64,000 nt of DNA from Monarcha castaneiventris obscurior. Taxonomy: Eukaryota; Chordata; Aves; Passeriformes; Monarchidae. Shown piece by piece: positions 61,926-64,000 of this stretch. Positions within the stretch are counted from its first letter, which is position 1. Each line of letters opens with the position of its first letter. Position numbers and translations under genes: made by a program. Location: assembly GCA_026261815.1 (NCBI GenBank), contig JAMPIT010000701.1, forward strand, positions 1 to 64,000, given 5' to 3'. The notes under the pieces were generated by a model. That model did not search any database. It was not told the DNA's origin and was given only the letters and a program-made list of their open reading frames with translations.

Positions 61926-61980
61926 GTAGAAGTTTACTGTCTGTCACCCAGAGGCAAAAGGGAGATGCCTCCACAGGCAG
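61926..61980 (+). CDS. possible cytoplasmic exon of the butyrophilin-like gene
   Basis: A 55-base segment between CTCTTGCAG and GTGAGAG, entered in phase 1 and reading GRSLLSVTQRQKGDASTG. Small cytoplasmic exons are usual after the transmembrane exon in butyrophilin genes, but there is no conserved motif here. Confidence 0.35.
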
Positions 61981-62503
61981 GTGAGAGCTTGGGTGGCCCA
62001 TGGTATCTACAAACAAGAGGAGGAAGGAGGATGGAATTGGGGGACTTTTCCTGGTGTGAATTAGAAGGGTCCCTTCCTCTGCCTCCATTGCTCTCATCCT
62101 CTCCCAAGCCTCCAGGAGAGCTCATTCATCAGAGCTGGACCTTTTTTCCAGAAGTGTCACTGGTGCCTCCCACCTTGGCAAGGGCCTCTCCAGAGATCTC
62201 TGCCTCTGCAGCCGGGGCTGGGGACAGGTCCTGTTTCCAGCTCTGTGGTATCAGAGGGCACAGCCATGCTCAGCCCTTGCTGGAGGGCCTTTGTGGATGT
62301 GGTTTTCCTTCCTGGGTGGGAGCTGGAGCAGGGCCCTGCCAAGCCTGGAGAACCTGTGGTAGAGAGTCATGACCAAGGGCCCAAACCAGCACTTCACTGC
62401 TGCTTGCAAGGCAGGACTGACCCTTCCTCAAAAGCTGTACTGACCTCAGACCACTTGCCTCTCTCAAGCTCTGTGCCTTCAGCCTCATCTCTGCTTGTGT
62501 CTG

Positions 62504-63014
62504 TGTTGTGGTTTAGGAATGGAACTCCCCAGTTCACTGCTCCCACTGAGACTCTCCCTAACCACACACTGTTCTTTCACTCCCCTATTCCTTCCTTCCT
62601 GCTGCTGTGGGATGGAGTTGAGAATTGGAGGCACAAAAGGTGAAGATCATGGTTTTAGATAAGAACAATTTACTGGAAGATAGTTTTAGATAAGAACAAT
62701 TTACTGGAAAGCAATGAGAGAAGAAAGAAAAACAGTAACAAGAACAATATTAGTAACACAAGTGTACAAAAGAGAGAGTGCTTCATATGCAAAATGCACA
62801 TCAAGGACCCCATGACAATAAACAAATACAGGATGACTTCCCCCCTGCCCTTTTTTCTTGACCAGAAGGAACCCTTTTTCCCCAGGAGAGACAGTGTCCC
62901 TTTCCACTTCCCCCACTCCCTGGCAATGATTTGAGTTTGTAACAAATCACATTTGGGTCCTGGTCATGCCCCTTCACTGCAAAAATTAACCCTGGCCTGG
63001 CCTGAACCAGGATA
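62504..63014 (+). repeat. ERVL-type avian LTR
   Basis: Starts TGTTGTGGTTTAGG, with the characteristic GGGATGGAGTTGAGAAT and TTTAGATAAGAACAATTTACTGG blocks, and ends CCTGGCCTGAACCAGGATA, close to the common avian ERVL LTR end. No clean target-site duplication was found. A 30-base direct repeat lies at about 62652-62710. Confidence 0.65.
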
Positions 63015-63042
63015 TTTTCCACCAGTTAGGATATACCATCTA

Positions 63043-63075
63043 CTCTATATATATATATATATGTATATGTATGTA
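63043..63075. repeat. TA/TATG microsatellite
   Basis: TATATATATATATATATG followed by TATG-type units. Confidence 0.85.
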
Positions 63076-63419
63076 AGTATACAAACACAGGTTATCATTT
63101 TCATAGTCAATAGCCATCACACCAAGATACCTGCTGAGTCCATTTAGTCCATGACTGCGGGTTCTGTCTGTCCTAGGTATCTTCCAGGGCTGGAGGGCTG
63201 GTGTGTTGTCAACTGTTTTGCCACATCAGGATCACCCACCTGGTGTCTCTAGAATGGTCCATGCTCATTGTCCATGGTAATTATGACAAACAATAGAAGC
63301 AGATAAGGCTCCAGGCAGACTTTAGAGACCCTTTGCTACACCCTGGATACTTACATCCAGGAGCTAAACTCAAGGTTCCTTTATTCTAGCTAGCACAAAG
63401 GAGGAATCCCCACCAGATA

Positions 63420-64000
63420 CTCTCAAGAGGTGAGTATCACAGAAAAGTTTACTGCAAAAATATAGAAGATTAAGGAAACTTTGGCAAAAGGATTTAATAC
63501 AACACCAAATTCAACATGAAAGCACTTATAATAGCCTCACTTAGAATTAATTTGGTGTTAACTTCATTAACTTAGCATTTACTTAGCCCATTTAACCGTG
63601 AAACTTTTAAATCCTTAAGATGTTAAGCTACCCACAAAGTTCCATGAAAAAAGAATTAGGAGAAGAGAGAAAGAGAAAGACAGAAAATACATAGAAAAAC
63701 ACAGATCCAGCTATCAGAGGGTTTCGGCACGAGTAGAACCACAACTCTGAAGCAGCGAACAGGGCGTGGCAGTTGGGCACAGCACGGTCACCCCTTTTAA
63801 ACTCTTGGTGCCCTGTGGGCCCCACCTCCTAGGCGGGACTTCTGGAGCCTCAGCCAATCAGAGGCTGGTCAGGATAGCCCCCCCCCCTTGTGTGATTGAT
63901 TGACAGCTCAGCCAATCCGAGGGGGAGGGGCACTGTCTCACCAGAAAGCAAGGCCTGACCCGCCCCCAACTGCACACAGACCCACAGACACACAGACACA
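63420..64000 (-). repeat. probable LTR (minus), incomplete at window edge
   Basis: Read on the minus strand, a GC-rich upstream part with CCAAT-type boxes passes into a TATA-like TTTAAAAGG, then a pyrimidine-rich and AT-rich downstream part, as in LTR U3-R-U5. The outer end lies beyond the window. The family was not identified. Confidence 0.4.
63780..63930 (-). promoter_or_regulatory. promoter-like segment: CCAAT boxes and TATA-like box
   Basis: The minus strand has GATTGGCTGAG (from + AGCCAATCAG near 63853 and CAGCCAATCCG near 63911), GC-rich sequence, and TTTAAAAGG about 60 bases downstream (63793-63801). The spacing fits a polymerase II core promoter, probably that of an LTR. Confidence 0.4.

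Noticed and set aside
62157..62343. Further cytoplasmic exon of the butyrophilin-like gene
   Set aside because: A CAG acceptor exists near 62152, but the reading frame has no known domain and the donor is weak.
1..64000. CRISPR arrays, operons, tRNA or rRNA genes
   Set aside because: The sequence is vertebrate; the regular repeats are minisatellites without spacer structure, and no tRNA or rRNA signature was seen by eye.

Overview
This is vertebrate DNA, almost certainly from a bird and most likely a songbird. The evidence is CR1 LINEs with their characteristic 3' ends, avian-type ERVL, ERVK-like and gammaretrovirus-like LTR elements, and multi-exon genes with GT/AG introns. The exact species cannot be read from the sequence.

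From 1 to about 37.1 kb the window holds a tandem array of genes for maestro HEAT-like repeat (MROH) proteins, all on the + strand. I call the copies A to D. Copy A (exons 394-5840; its 5' end lies outside the window) is open. Copy B (13161-20243) has the most complete exon set, 18 exons, but carries two in-frame stops. Copy C (23378-26842) is open but lacks its first nine exons. Copy D (34995-37038) is badly truncated and frameshifted. A and B are nearly identical to each other, and C and D share a private LTR, so the array looks like two pairs. Between the copies lie 'tails' made of vestigial MROH exons, an AT-rich block, a purine-rich 24-25 bp minisatellite, pieces of gammaretrovirus-like pol and solo LTRs. 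Tail A (6.5-13 kb) and tail C (27.5-35 kb) are the same tail; tail B (20.9-22.4 kb) is shorter and diverged.

From 37090 to 44114 there is an old minus-strand ERVK-like provirus: LTR, gag with a dUTPase-like segment, pro, pol, LTR, and no env. It is broken by stops and frameshifts. It lies exactly at the join between the MROH array and an inverted partial copy (44115-44793) of a butyrophilin-like immunoglobulin gene whose better copy is at 58.8-61.7 kb. No target-site duplication is visible around the provirus.

From 44.8 to 58.6 kb the sequence is mostly repeats: an antisense CR1 fragment, two long + strand CR1 LINEs each interrupted by LTRs (some with clear target-site duplications), and another LTR at 57.9 kb. 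From 58.8 to 61.7 kb there is a + strand butyrophilin-like gene (signal peptide, IgV, IgC-like, transmembrane exon) with no B30.2 domain found in the window. The right end holds an ERVL-type LTR and a promoter-like minus-strand LTR that reaches the window edge.

I see no operons, CRISPR arrays or bacterial features, and no tRNA or rRNA gene. What stands out is the record of structural change: paired MROH duplicates in different states of decay, reciprocal empty LTR sites in duplicated tails, and a provirus sitting on a rearrangement junction.
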